Shown here piece by piece: positions 1 through 7,380 of a stretch of DNA of 64,000 bases. The stretch's first letter is position 1; each line of letters starts with the position of its first letter. Below the pieces are notes generated by a model. That model did no database searches. It was not told where the DNA came from and saw nothing but the letters and a program-made list of their open reading frames with translations. The DNA lies in assembly GCA_050260515.1 (NCBI GenBank), contig JBLNCI010000043.1, positions 124,001 to 188,000 on the forward strand, read 5' to 3'. Origin of the DNA: DATJIG01 sp050260515. GTDB lineage: Bacteria > Pseudomonadota > Alphaproteobacteria > SMXQ01. The position numbers were made by a program, and so were the translations under genes.

Positions 1-1
1 C

Positions 2-721
2 AAGTACGACCCGCAGAAGCTCAACTGGCTCGGCAGCATGAACGCCGACACGAGCGTCGCGGTGGCGACGAAGGCGTCCGGCATCAAGTCGTGGCGCGAC
101 CTCAAGAGCAAGGAGCTGATCGTCGCCGGCACCGGCGTCGGCACCGAGAGCGTCGTGGTCCCGTACGTGCTGCGCAACGTCCTCGGCCTCAAGTTCAAGG
201 TCATCGCGGGCTATCCCGGCGGCAGCGAGATGAACCTCGCGATGCAGCGCGGCGAGACCGGCGGCCGCGGCACGTTCTCGTGGACGAGTCTGAAGCCTCA
301 GAAAGCCGCGTGGATCGATTCGGGCGAGCTCGTCGTGCTGTTCCAGATGGGCCTCAAGAAGCACCCGGACCTTCCCGACGTGCCGCTCGTCACCGAGCTC
401 GCCGAGAACGACGAGCAGACGAAGCTGCTGGAGCTCGAGTTCACCGGGTTCCAGCTTGGCCGCCCCTACTTCCTCCCCGAAGGCGTGCCGGCCGACCGCG
501 TGACGCTGCTCCGGCGGTCGTTCGACAAGGCGATGGAGGACAAGGACTTGATCGCCGAGGCGACGAAGCTCGACCTCGAGGTCAACCCGACCAGCGGCGA
601 GGAGATGCAGGCGATCATCAAGCGGGTGTACGCCACGCCGAAGAACCTCGTCGCCAAGCTCGCGGAAGCGAGCAAGCTTCAGCCGGACCTCCAGGTCCTG
701 AAGGGCGCGAAGTCGGACTAG
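2..721 (+). CDS. TTT-family (Bug) periplasmic solute-binding protein, 5' truncated by window edge
   Basis: The reading frame is open from base 2, so the N-terminus with its signal peptide lies outside the window. The visible part starts KYDPQKLNWLGSMN and aligns with FDPRRYVWIGSMN in the next gene, which places it about one third into a Bug-type receptor. Other family signatures are AGYPGGSEMNLAMQRGE, DVPLVTELA and LGRPYFLPEGVPADR. Bug receptors bind small carboxylates or aromatic acids in the periplasm and normally deliver them to TctAB membrane subunits, none of which is visible here. It is followed by a paralogue on the same strand after 93 bp. The family assignment is firm. The ligand is unknown. 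Confidence 0.9.
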   Translation, partial: KYDPQKLNWLGSMNADTSVAVATKASGIKSWRDLKSKELIVAGTGVGTESVVVPYVLRNVLGLKFKVIAGYPGGSEMNLAMQRGETGGRGTFSWTSLKPQKAAWIDSGELVVLFQMGLKKHPDLPDVPLVTELAENDEQTKLLELEFTGFQLGRPYFLPEGVPADRVTLLRRSFDKAMEDKDLIAEATKLDLEVNPTSGEEMQAIIKRVYATPKNLVAKLAEASKLQPDLQVLKGAKSD

Positions 722-814
722 GACATACAGGGGCGATCCGCCGCATAAGGCGGACGCCGCGCGAGAGACGCCGGCCGCGAACACACGCGGCCAGCGGAGC
801 CACGGGAGGCTCGG

Positions 815-1876
815 ATGGACGGATGGTTGCAGCGCGCGGTGCGCCCTCGTGTCGGTGTTGTCGCCTGCGCGGCTGTCATCGCTGCAGCGGCCGCGACGGT
901 GTGGGACGCCCCGGCGCAGGCCGACGACTACTTCAAGGGCAAGACGATCGTCATCAATTCCGGCGGCGAGACCGGCGGCTACGACGTCTACGCCCGCCTG
1001 CTGATGAACCACTACCCGCGCCACATCCCCGGGAATCCGGGCATGATGGTGAAGCTGATGCCGGGCGCCGGCACGCTGCGCGCCGCCAACTACATGTACG
1101 AGGTCGCGCCCAAGGACGGCAGCCAGATCGGCACCGTCGGCGGCGGCACCGCGACCGCCGAGCTGTTCAAATCGAAGGGCGTACGCTTCGATCCGCGGCG
1201 GTACGTATGGATCGGCAGCATGAACAGCGAGGTCGGGCTCGTGCTGGCGTGGAAGTCGGTGCCGATCAAGTCGATCGACGACGTGTTCCATCGCGACTTC
1301 CTCGTTGGCGGCGGCGGCCCGACCTCGGGCAATGTCGTGTTCCCGAACGTGATGAACCGCGTGCTCGGCACCCGGTTCAAGATCATCTCCGGCTACAAGA
1401 GCACCGGCGACATCGCGCTCGCGATCGAGCGCGGCGAGATCGAGGGCACGGCGAGCTACCACTACTCCAGCATCATCACCCGCAACCCCGACTGGCTGAT
1501 CAACGACCGCGTCACCGTGCTGCTGCAGGATTCGCTGCGGCCGCACAGCAAGTATCCCGATGTCCCCGTGGTGGTCGATCTCGCCAGGAACGACGAGCAG
1601 CGCGCCATCCTCGAGCTGGTGTTCTCGCGCCAGGAGATGGGGCGGCCGTTCATGCTGCCGCCGGGTACGCCGGCCGAGATCGGCAACGTCCTGCGCCGCG
1701 CGTTCGACGAGACGATGAGAGACCCCGCGCTGCTGGCCGAGGCGGCCAAGACCCAGCTCGACCTCAACAACCCGATGACCGGCGAGGAAATCCACGCCCT
1801 CATCGACCGGCTGTACACCGTCTCGCCGGAAATCGTCGCCAAGGCGGCCGAAGCGACCGGCGAGAACGCGGAATAG
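815..1876 (+). CDS. TTT-family (Bug) periplasmic solute-binding protein
   Basis: This 353-residue protein has an N-terminal signal peptide (hydrophobic segment about residues 12-33, cleavage predicted after AQA before DDYFKGK). The start ATG lies five bases after a strong GGAGG. The mature part shows the Bug fold signatures: GGETGGYDVYARL for the first ligand loop, HIPGNPGMMVK, ANYMYEVAPKDG and FDPRRYVWIGSMN. It is a paralogue of the truncated gene just upstream, so the two are a tandem duplication. No TctA or TctB permease genes follow; the next gene is convergent and only 9 bp away. Its likely role is periplasmic capture of a small organic acid. The ligand cannot be read from the sequence. 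Confidence 0.93.
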   Translation: MDGWLQRAVRPRVGVVACAAVIAAAAATVWDAPAQADDYFKGKTIVINSGGETGGYDVYARLLMNHYPRHIPGNPGMMVKLMPGAGTLRAANYMYEVAPKDGSQIGTVGGGTATAELFKSKGVRFDPRRYVWIGSMNSEVGLVLAWKSVPIKSIDDVFHRDFLVGGGGPTSGNVVFPNVMNRVLGTRFKIISGYKSTGDIALAIERGEIEGTASYHYSSIITRNPDWLINDRVTVLLQDSLRPHSKYPDVPVVVDLARNDEQRAILELVFSRQEMGRPFMLPPGTPAEIGNVLRRAFDETMRDPALLAEAAKTQLDLNNPMTGEEIHALIDRLYTVSPEIVAKAAEATGENAE

Positions 1877-1885
1877 CTGTCGCCG

Positions 1886-2713
1886 CTACGCGCGCTTGGT
1901 GACGACGACCTCGAGGTACTCGCTCGGCAGCACGAGCGTGCCATCGCCGGCGATGTTGAACGCGTCGATCAGCGCGTGGATGTCCCGCTCCAGCGCCGCC
2001 CGCGCATCCTCGTCGAGCGCGGCGAACGCCTTCACCATCGGGCCGTAGTACTGGCGGAAGACCGCGACCCAATGATTGGCCGAGCGATAGCGGAAGACGA
2101 AGTTCCGCCGCGCGGCGGTGATGACCGCCGAAGGGCCGAACAGCGCGTCGAGGTGCTCCCGCCTGCCCCACAGCGCCGGCGACTTCACGCCCGGAGCGGG
2201 CGGGATGTACTTGGCGATCGTCGCGAACAACCGGCCGATGAAGCTTTCCGGCGTCCAGTTGGCGAGGCCGATCTTGCCGCCCGGCCGGCACACGCGCAGC
2301 AATTCGCGCGCGGCCTGCTCCTGGTTCGGGGTGAACATCACCCCGAACGTCGACAGCACGACGTCGAAGCTCGCATCGCCGAACGGGAGCGCCTCGGCGT
2401 CGGCCTGCTGGAAGACGACCGGCAGCGCCTCGGCTTGCGCTCGGACACGCCCCCGATCCAGAAGCGACTCGACGTAGTCTGTCGAGACGACGTCGGCGAA
2501 GCGCCGCGCCGCCGCCAGCGTCGCGTTGCCGTTGCCGGCGGCGACGTCGAGGACGCGCTGGGTGCTGCGGAGATCGACCGCCTCGCACAACGTCTCGCCG
2601 ACGATCTGGAGAGTCGTGCCGATGACGGCGTAGTCGCCGGAGGCCCATGCGGCCTGCTGGCGGCTCTTGATGGTGGAGAGATCGATGGTCGCGGTGGCTT
2701 GGGCCTGAGTCAT
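1886..2713 (-). CDS. Class I SAM-dependent methyltransferase
   Basis: The 275-residue product has the Rossmann methyltransferase core. Motif I is VLDVAAGNGNAT at about residues 54-65, the acidic loop is VSTDYVESLLDRGR, and motif II/III is DVVLSTFGVMFTPNQ. The order of motifs resembles the UbiE/Methyltransf_11 group, which methylate small molecules. The reading frame stays open upstream, but the start at MTQAQAT is chosen because AGAAGGAA sits just before it and the signatures begin after it. The substrate is unknown. It ends 9 bp from the convergent Bug receptor gene and is preceded by a tiny secreted-peptide gene on the same strand. Confidence 0.88.
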   Translation of the reverse strand: MTQAQATATIDLSTIKSRQQAAWASGDYAVIGTTLQIVGETLCEAVDLRSTQRVLDVAAGNGNATLAAARRFADVVSTDYVESLLDRGRVRAQAEALPVVFQQADAEALPFGDASFDVVLSTFGVMFTPNQEQAARELLRVCRPGGKIGLANWTPESFIGRLFATIAKYIPPAPGVKSPALWGRREHLDALFGPSAVITAARRNFVFRYRSANHWVAVFRQYYGPMVKAFAALDEDARAALERDIHALIDAFNIAGDGTLVLPSEYLEVVVTKRA

Positions 2714-2754
2714 GGCGCTATTCCTTCTGAAGAACGGATCAGTGCGGGGCCGCG

Positions 2755-2928
2755 CTATTGCGGCCGGTCCTTGAACCACCCCTCGTAGGGGATGCTTTGT
2801 GTGTTCTCGCTCGCCGGGTCCGGGAGGCCGGCCTCGGCCGGGCCGTCCGGCGCGCATCGCGCGACGGCGAGCGTGCCGAGCAGCGCGACGGCGATCGCGA
2901 TGGCGGAATTGGTCCACTGCATCTTCAT
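2755..2928 (-). CDS. Small secreted or membrane-anchored peptide, unknown
   Basis: A 57-residue frame begins MKMQWTNSAIAIAVALLGTL, a basic start followed by an 18-residue hydrophobic stretch. It ends with a polar tail (ASENTQSIPYEGWFKDRPQ). GGAG lies six bases upstream of the ATG, which decides this start over an upstream ATG that would touch the Shine-Dalgarno sequence. The region after the hydrophobic segment includes VARCAPDG, so a lipoprotein-like cysteine is possible, though the lipobox is poor. It lies between the methyltransferase and the GFA-like gene, all on the minus strand, with short spacers. No family is recognised. The coding call rests on the start signal and the signal-like N-terminus. 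Confidence 0.5.
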   Translation of the reverse strand: MKMQWTNSAIAIAVALLGTLAVARCAPDGPAEAGLPDPASENTQSIPYEGWFKDRPQ

Positions 2929-2951
2929 GTACATCTCCTATTCCACGTGCA

Positions 2952-3374
2952 TCATTCGGCCACCGTTTCGCCGGAGCCGCCGAACGCGGCGGGGAAATCC
3001 CTGAGCTTCGGCAGCCCGTCGCGCATCGGCAGCACCGTCTCGGCGTAGTTGATGTGCAGCCCCGGCACGAACGCGAGCGTCGGCAGCGTCGCCGCGTAGA
3101 CATCGACCACTCCCACGGTCGGGTGGTTGGTCATCAGGTGACCTCCGCAGCGGCGGCAGTACTGACGCTCGCTGAACGCAGTCTTGTGGTACGTCGCGAC
3201 ATGCTCGGCGCCCGCCGTGACCTTCACCGCCTCCGGCTTCCACAGCGTGAAGGCGTTGACCGGACTGGCCGACCACGACCGGCACGAGGCGCAATGGCAG
3301 TACCCCATCGCCTCCGGCGATCCGCTGACCTCGATGCGGACCGCGCCGCAAAAGCATGTTCCGTGATGAGTCAC
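2952..3374 (-). CDS. GFA-family (Mss4-like) zinc protein
   Basis: This 140-residue protein has the cysteine pattern of the glutathione-dependent formaldehyde-activating enzyme family. The pairs are CFCGAV near residue 7, YCHCASC near residue 26 and YCRRCGGHL near residue 72, which together bind structural and catalytic zinc. The length is typical. Most family members in alphaproteobacteria are not proven formaldehyde enzymes, so I call only the fold. It stands first in a minus-strand run with the small peptide and the methyltransferase, divergent from the AraC regulator 239 bp away. Confidence 0.88.
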   Translation of the reverse strand: MTHHGTCFCGAVRIEVSGSPEAMGYCHCASCRSWSASPVNAFTLWKPEAVKVTAGAEHVATYHKTAFSERQYCRRCGGHLMTNHPTVGVVDVYAATLPTLAFVPGLHINYAETVLPMRDGLPKLRDFPAAFGGSGETVAE

Positions 3375-3613
3375 GTCGACCTCCTCGAGTTCGCCACACG
3401 CGGACCGCGTACGCGGCTGATGAGGACAATCCTAGAGGCGAGCGCCGGACGGCCGCTTGATGCGGCGTCCGTGTTGCTTGATATCGCGTCGCTATTTCGC
3501 GTCTGTGTTGATGCAGCGTCCGCAAACCATGTTCGCGCGTCCGCGACGCTTGACTCACGCTCGGCCGGCAGCCCTGATATCCCGCTCCACGCGGGCAAAG
3601 GGGGGAACGCCAG

Positions 3614-4582
3614 ATGGATGCTCTGTCCGACGTTCTCAGAGCGATACGGCTGACCGGCGCGACCTTCTTCGAGGTCGCGGGCTCAGCGCCGTGGGTCGCG
3701 GAGCAGCCTGCGCCCGAGAGACTGCTGCCGAAAATCTTCCCCGGCTCCGGACATCTGATCTCGTACCACGTGGTCACCGAGGGCCGCTGCTATGCCAGCA
3801 TCGTCGGCGGCGAGCCGATTCCCCTCGAGACCGGCGACGTGGTCGTGTTTACGCGCGGCGATGCCCACGTGATGGCCAGCACCGCCGGGATGCGGACCAA
3901 GCCCTATTCGCCCAGCAGGATCGACGCGCGCACGCGCATGCAGCTCCCCTTCGCGGTGAGCTACGGGCAGGGGCCAGTCGCCACCCGGCTGGTGTGCGGC
4001 TTCCTCGCGTGTGACGCGCAACCGTTCAATCCGTTGCTCGAACATCTGCCACCCGTCATCACCGCCGGCGATCGCGGCAGCAACCGCGGCTGGCTGCGCC
4101 AGTTCATCCAGCTCGCGACCGAGGAGTCCACCGACAAGCGCGCCGGAGGCGAAAGCGTGCTCGCGCGCCTGAGCGAGCTGATGTTCATCGAGGTGATCCG
4201 ACGCTACCTCGATGCCCTGCCGCCGGAGCAGGCGGGCTGGCTCGCCGGCGTGCGCGACCCGTTCGTGGGAAAGGCGTTGTCGCTGCTCCACGGCGATCCG
4301 TCGCGCGAGTGGACGATCGAGGCGCTCGCCAAGGGCGTTGGCTTGTCGCGTTCGGTGTTGGCCGAGCGCTTCACCGATTTGCTCGGCATGCCGCCGATGC
4401 ACTATCTCGCGAAGTGGCGGATGCAGATCGCGTCCGGACTGCTGTCGCGGGGCGACGCGAACGTCGCCGCCGTTGCCGCGGAAATCGGCTATGGCTCCGA
4501 GGCCGCGTTCAGCCGCGCCTTCAAGAAGATGGTCGGCGTCGCGCCGTCGGAGTGGCGTCGCAGCCGCGTCGGAGTCGACTAG
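3614..4582 (+). CDS. AraC-family transcriptional regulator with N-terminal cupin
   Basis: The 322-residue protein has an N-terminal cupin-type sensing domain (about residues 10-190: YHVVTEGRCYASIVGGEPIPLETGDVVVFTRGDAHVM) and a C-terminal double helix-turn-helix. The latter is seen in WTIEALAKGVGLSRSVLAERFTDLLG and VAAVAAEIGYGSEAAFSRAFKKMVG. This is the AraC_binding/cupin_6 architecture. GGGGGGAA precedes the ATG. It diverges from the GFA-like gene, so the shared 239-bp intergenic region is the likely operator site. It converges on the amidohydrolase gene: the two TAG stops share one CTAG. The effector is unknown. Confidence 0.92.
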   Translation: MDALSDVLRAIRLTGATFFEVAGSAPWVAEQPAPERLLPKIFPGSGHLISYHVVTEGRCYASIVGGEPIPLETGDVVVFTRGDAHVMASTAGMRTKPYSPSRIDARTRMQLPFAVSYGQGPVATRLVCGFLACDAQPFNPLLEHLPPVITAGDRGSNRGWLRQFIQLATEESTDKRAGGESVLARLSELMFIEVIRRYLDALPPEQAGWLAGVRDPFVGKALSLLHGDPSREWTIEALAKGVGLSRSVLAERFTDLLGMPPMHYLAKWRMQIASGLLSRGDANVAAVAAEIGYGSEAAFSRAFKKMVGVAPSEWRRSRVGVD

Positions 4583-5550
4583 AGCCCGAGCAGCCGCGCC
4601 GCATTGCCGCCGAGGATCGCCGCCTGGGTCGCGGCATCGAGTCCCGGCGTCCGTCGGATCAGGCCCACCGGATCGTTGTCGCCCATGTCGAACGGGCTGT
4701 CGCTCCCCATCAGGATCCTGTCGCTGCCGACGAGGCCGACGAGATAGGCCACCTGCTCCGGCCGGAACAGCACGGTGTCGAGCCAGATCTGCTTCAGCAC
4801 CTCGCCCGGCGAGCGCGCCAGATTCACCCGGCACTCCGGCCGGGTGCGCCACGCCTGCTCGAAGCGTCCGACGTAGAACGGGAAGTAGCCGCCGCCGTGC
4901 GCGGCCACGAGCTTGAGGGCGGGATAGCGTTCGAACACCCCGCCGAAGATCATCTGCGCGAGGGCAAGAGTCGTCTCCAGCGGATTGCCGACGGCGTTCT
5001 CCATGTAATAGGCCTCCAGCCGCTGCGGCTGGGTGAAGCCCTGCGGATGCAGGAACACCACGGCACCGAGCGACTCGGCCTTGGCCCAGAACGGATCGAA
5101 GCGGCGGTCGCCGAGCTCGAGCCCACCGACGTTGGTGCCGATGCGCACCCCCCTGTGACCGAGCGCCATCAGACGCTCGAGCTCCGCGACCGAGGCGGCG
5201 ACGTGCTGGAGCGGCACGTTTCCCGTCGCGACGATGCGGTCGCGATGGTCGCGGGCGATCCGCGCCACCTCGTCGTTGGTGATGCGGGCGACGGCGAGCC
5301 CGGTCTCCTCGTCGGCCTTGAAGAATCCGCGCGGGGGCGACGGCGTCAGCACGGCGAGGTCGACTCCCATCGCGTCCATGCTGGCGAGCCGCGCGTCGAT
5401 CTCGACGAGGATCGGCGCCTTCGACGGATCGCTGAGCCCGCTCGACCCCGGCTTCGGCGGCTTCGCGGGCGCGCTCCGCCCCTCGGCCATGCGCTTGCGC
5501 GCCGGACCGACGTTGATGTGGGCGTGGAAGTCGATGACCCGCGTCGCCAT
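4579..5550 (-). CDS. Amidohydrolase-family (ACMSD-like) metal hydrolase or decarboxylase
   Basis: The 323-residue TIM-barrel protein begins with the metal-binding HxH (DFHAHIN, residues 7-13). Downstream it shows VAAHGGGYFPFY with a conserved histidine and MGSDSPFDMGDNDP with the catalytic aspartate. This spacing is typical of the amidohydrolase_2 group, which includes aminocarboxymuconate-semialdehyde and gamma-resorcylate decarboxylases. Its start lies 3 bp after the stop of the FAH-family gene, so the two are co-transcribed and probably catalyse successive steps of aromatic acid breakdown. The exact substrate is not evident. Confidence 0.9.
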   Translation of the reverse strand: MATRVIDFHAHINVGPARKRMAEGRSAPAKPPKPGSSGLSDPSKAPILVEIDARLASMDAMGVDLAVLTPSPPRGFFKADEETGLAVARITNDEVARIARDHRDRIVATGNVPLQHVAASVAELERLMALGHRGVRIGTNVGGLELGDRRFDPFWAKAESLGAVVFLHPQGFTQPQRLEAYYMENAVGNPLETTLALAQMIFGGVFERYPALKLVAAHGGGYFPFYVGRFEQAWRTRPECRVNLARSPGEVLKQIWLDTVLFRPEQVAYLVGLVGSDRILMGSDSPFDMGDNDPVGLIRRTPGLDAATQAAILGGNAARLLGL

Positions 5551-5553
5551 GCC

Positions 5554-6480
5554 CTACTCGCCCTGGACGACCGGGTTCTTGATCGTGCCGATGCCCTCGA
5601 CTTCGATCGTCACCGTGTCGCCGGGCTTCAGGAAGATGCCACGGGGGCGGCCGACGCCCGACGGCGTGCCGGTCGAGATGACGTCGCCCGGCCGCAGCGT
5701 CAGCCGCTCGCTCAGGTACGAAATCTGCTCGGGGATGTCGAAGTGCATGAACTTTGTCGATGAGTCCTGCATGAGCTGGTCGTTGACCCAGAGCTTGATG
5801 GCGAGATTGTACGGGTCCTTGACCTGGCTTTTGGGCGTGATCCACGGACCCATCGGCGCCGAGGTGTCGAAGCACTTGTGGGCGAACCAGTCGACGCGGA
5901 AGTTCCAGTCCGTGCGCGAGCCGAGGTCGCGCAGGCTGAGATCGTTCATGATGGTGTAGCCGGCGACGTAGTCCATCGCCTCCGACTGCTTCACGTTGCG
6001 CGCCGGCTTGCCGATGACGACGCCGATCTCGGCCTCCCAGTCGACCTGCTTCGAGATCTTCGGCAGCTTGATCGCGTCGCCGGTGGCGATGATCGAGTGC
6101 GCGGTGGTCTTCGGGAAGAAGTACGGGCGAGTCACCTTCTTGTCCGGCGGCTCGCGGCCCGACATCTCCTTCATGTGGTCGGTGTAGTTCGCGGCGGCGC
6201 AGAAGATCCCGGCGGGATAGAGGATCGGCGCCAGCAGCCGCGTCGACGACAGCGCGCGCACGGCAGCCTGGAGGTGCGTCGCCACGCCCGACGGCGTGCC
6301 GAGCTCGTCGGCCAGCGCCTTCAGCTTCGGCTCGAGGCTCTCCCACTGCTGCAGCACCGCAAGCGTGCTGTCGACCTTGAGGCCGGCCTTGGCGAGGTCG
6401 AGCACCTGATCGCCGACGCGGATGCCCGGGCACGGGCGGTTGTTCTCGTCGGCGAAGGTCAGCAGGTAGAAATCGGTCAC
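5554..6480 (-). CDS. Fumarylacetoacetate hydrolase (FAH) family protein
   Basis: The C-terminal FAH domain is clear: AANYTDHMKEM, FFPKTTAHSIIATGD, VDWEAEIGVVIG with acidic metal ligands, AGYTIMNDLSLRD and GDVISTGTPSGVG. The product is 308 residues. A GTG start (VTDFYLL) is chosen because GGGGGAA lies just upstream and N-terminal similarity to the two other FAH genes in this window begins there. Family members hydrolyse or decarboxylate beta-diketo or 2-oxo acids made by aromatic ring cleavage. It is the first gene of a two-gene operon with the amidohydrolase. Confidence 0.9.
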   Translation of the reverse strand: MTDFYLLTFADENNRPCPGIRVGDQVLDLAKAGLKVDSTLAVLQQWESLEPKLKALADELGTPSGVATHLQAAVRALSSTRLLAPILYPAGIFCAAANYTDHMKEMSGREPPDKKVTRPYFFPKTTAHSIIATGDAIKLPKISKQVDWEAEIGVVIGKPARNVKQSEAMDYVAGYTIMNDLSLRDLGSRTDWNFRVDWFAHKCFDTSAPMGPWITPKSQVKDPYNLAIKLWVNDQLMQDSSTKFMHFDIPEQISYLSERLTLRPGDVISTGTPSGVGRPRGIFLKPGDTVTIEVEGIGTIKNPVVQGE

Positions 6481-6683
6481 GAACGTTCCCCCGGGAATTT
6501 TTCGATACGTTAAGGCTTGGAGCCGGCTCTCAGGCCCCGCCGTCGGGCGGGATAATAGACGGAAGACCCCCGCGGTTTCGACCGCCAACTGCGGGTGCCG
6601 CCGGCGAAACACAAGCCTGTGGAGCGCGGCGCTGCGGCCCCCGTAAAATGTGGGACAACAGGCGTTCTTCCGCGTGTGAACGC

Positions 6684-7187
6684 CTACCTCTTCGCCTGCT
6701 CGCGGACGTAGTAGATCAGGTCCAGCGGCGGCGGCGCGACCGCCGTCTGGCTGAGCTGGTCGTGCACCTGCCCGCGGTGGTGGGTCTGGTGATTGAACAT
6801 GTGGGCGAGCACGAGCTGCATCGGCGTTTCCGCGCGGTCGCCGGCGATGGTCGTGTAGTAGAGCGTGCAAGCGAGCTCGTCCGGCCCGAGGTCCTCCATC
6901 AGCCGGATGATGCGCACGTCTTCGGCGGCCCGCGCCTGCGAGAGCGCCGGCAGGTCGTCGTAGAGGATCTCGTCGTAGCCCTTGGCCTCGACCGTCAGCC
7001 CCTCGATACGGGCGAGCCAAGCGCGGTCTCCGACCATGATGTGGTTGAGCGTGCCCTTGATCGAGCCGAAGAACGCCGCGCGGGGCTTCCCGTACTCGCC
7101 GGGCGGCAGCTTGGCGCACGCGGCGTAGAGCCGTTCGTTGGCCCAGCGGTTGTAACGGGCGAGCATCTGGAAATAGGCGGCGTCCAT
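6684..7187 (-). CDS. DinB-family four-helix protein
   Basis: The predicted 167-residue protein matches the DinB/YfiT fold: YNRWANERLYAACAKL in helix 1, GTLNHIMVGDRAWLAR in helix 2, and HMFNHQTHHRGQVHDQL in helix 4. The histidines in helices 2 and 4 form the usual metal-binding triad. Such proteins include thiol-dependent S-transferases and stress proteins. The function here is unknown. The frame continues upstream, but MDAAYFQML fits the family start and has GAGG before it. It has about 200 bp of noncoding sequence on each side and appears monocistronic. Confidence 0.9.
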   Translation of the reverse strand: MDAAYFQMLARYNRWANERLYAACAKLPPGEYGKPRAAFFGSIKGTLNHIMVGDRAWLARIEGLTVEAKGYDEILYDDLPALSQARAAEDVRIIRLMEDLGPDELACTLYYTTIAGDRAETPMQLVLAHMFNHQTHHRGQVHDQLSQTAVAPPPLDLIYYVREQAKR

Positions 7188-7280
7188 CTCGGCCTCTGCG
7201 CTTAGAGGCGCGAAGGGTACACGCGCGGCATCGCGAGGCAACGGTCAACGCCGCGACCGAGCGTTGCCTCCGACGCAGAA

Positions 7281-7310
7281 CGGGCGGCACCGGTATCCCG
7301 ATGCCGCCCG
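7281..7310 (-). terminator. Hairpin downstream of chemotaxis receptor gene
   Basis: A perfect 9-bp stem (CGGGCGGCA with TGCCGCCCG) encloses a 12-base loop, 50 bp after the stop of the chemotaxis receptor gene. There is no run of T after it on the minus strand, so it may be a weak terminator or an mRNA end-stabilising hairpin. Confidence 0.45.
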
Positions 7311-7335
7311 TTCCGTCCCCGGAAAGGATACCGCG

Positions 7336-7380
7336 TTACGCGGCCTTGATCCGCCCGCCGCTAAGCGGCCTTGATTTCCG
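7336..7380. repeat. Duplicated gene-end sequence of the chemotaxis receptor
   Basis: The last codons and stop of the receptor gene (IKAA-stop) occur twice, about 25 bp apart: once as the real end at 7361 and again, with TAA in place of TAG, just downstream at 7336. The second copy is noncoding. It looks like the remnant of another receptor 3' end left by recombination. Confidence 0.7.

Noticed and set aside
91..1902. A 603-codon open frame overlapping both Bug receptor genes
   Set aside because: Its translation is Arg-rich and lacks any domain; it is the out-of-frame shadow of the two receptor genes in high-GC DNA.
3371..3598. A 75-codon minus-strand frame in the AraC upstream region
   Set aside because: No ribosome site and Ser/Ala/Arg-rich low-complexity translation; more likely regulatory DNA.
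3683..6433. A 916-codon antisense open frame
   Set aside because: Shadow of the AraC, amidohydrolase and FAH genes; composition is Arg/Ala-rich with no motif.
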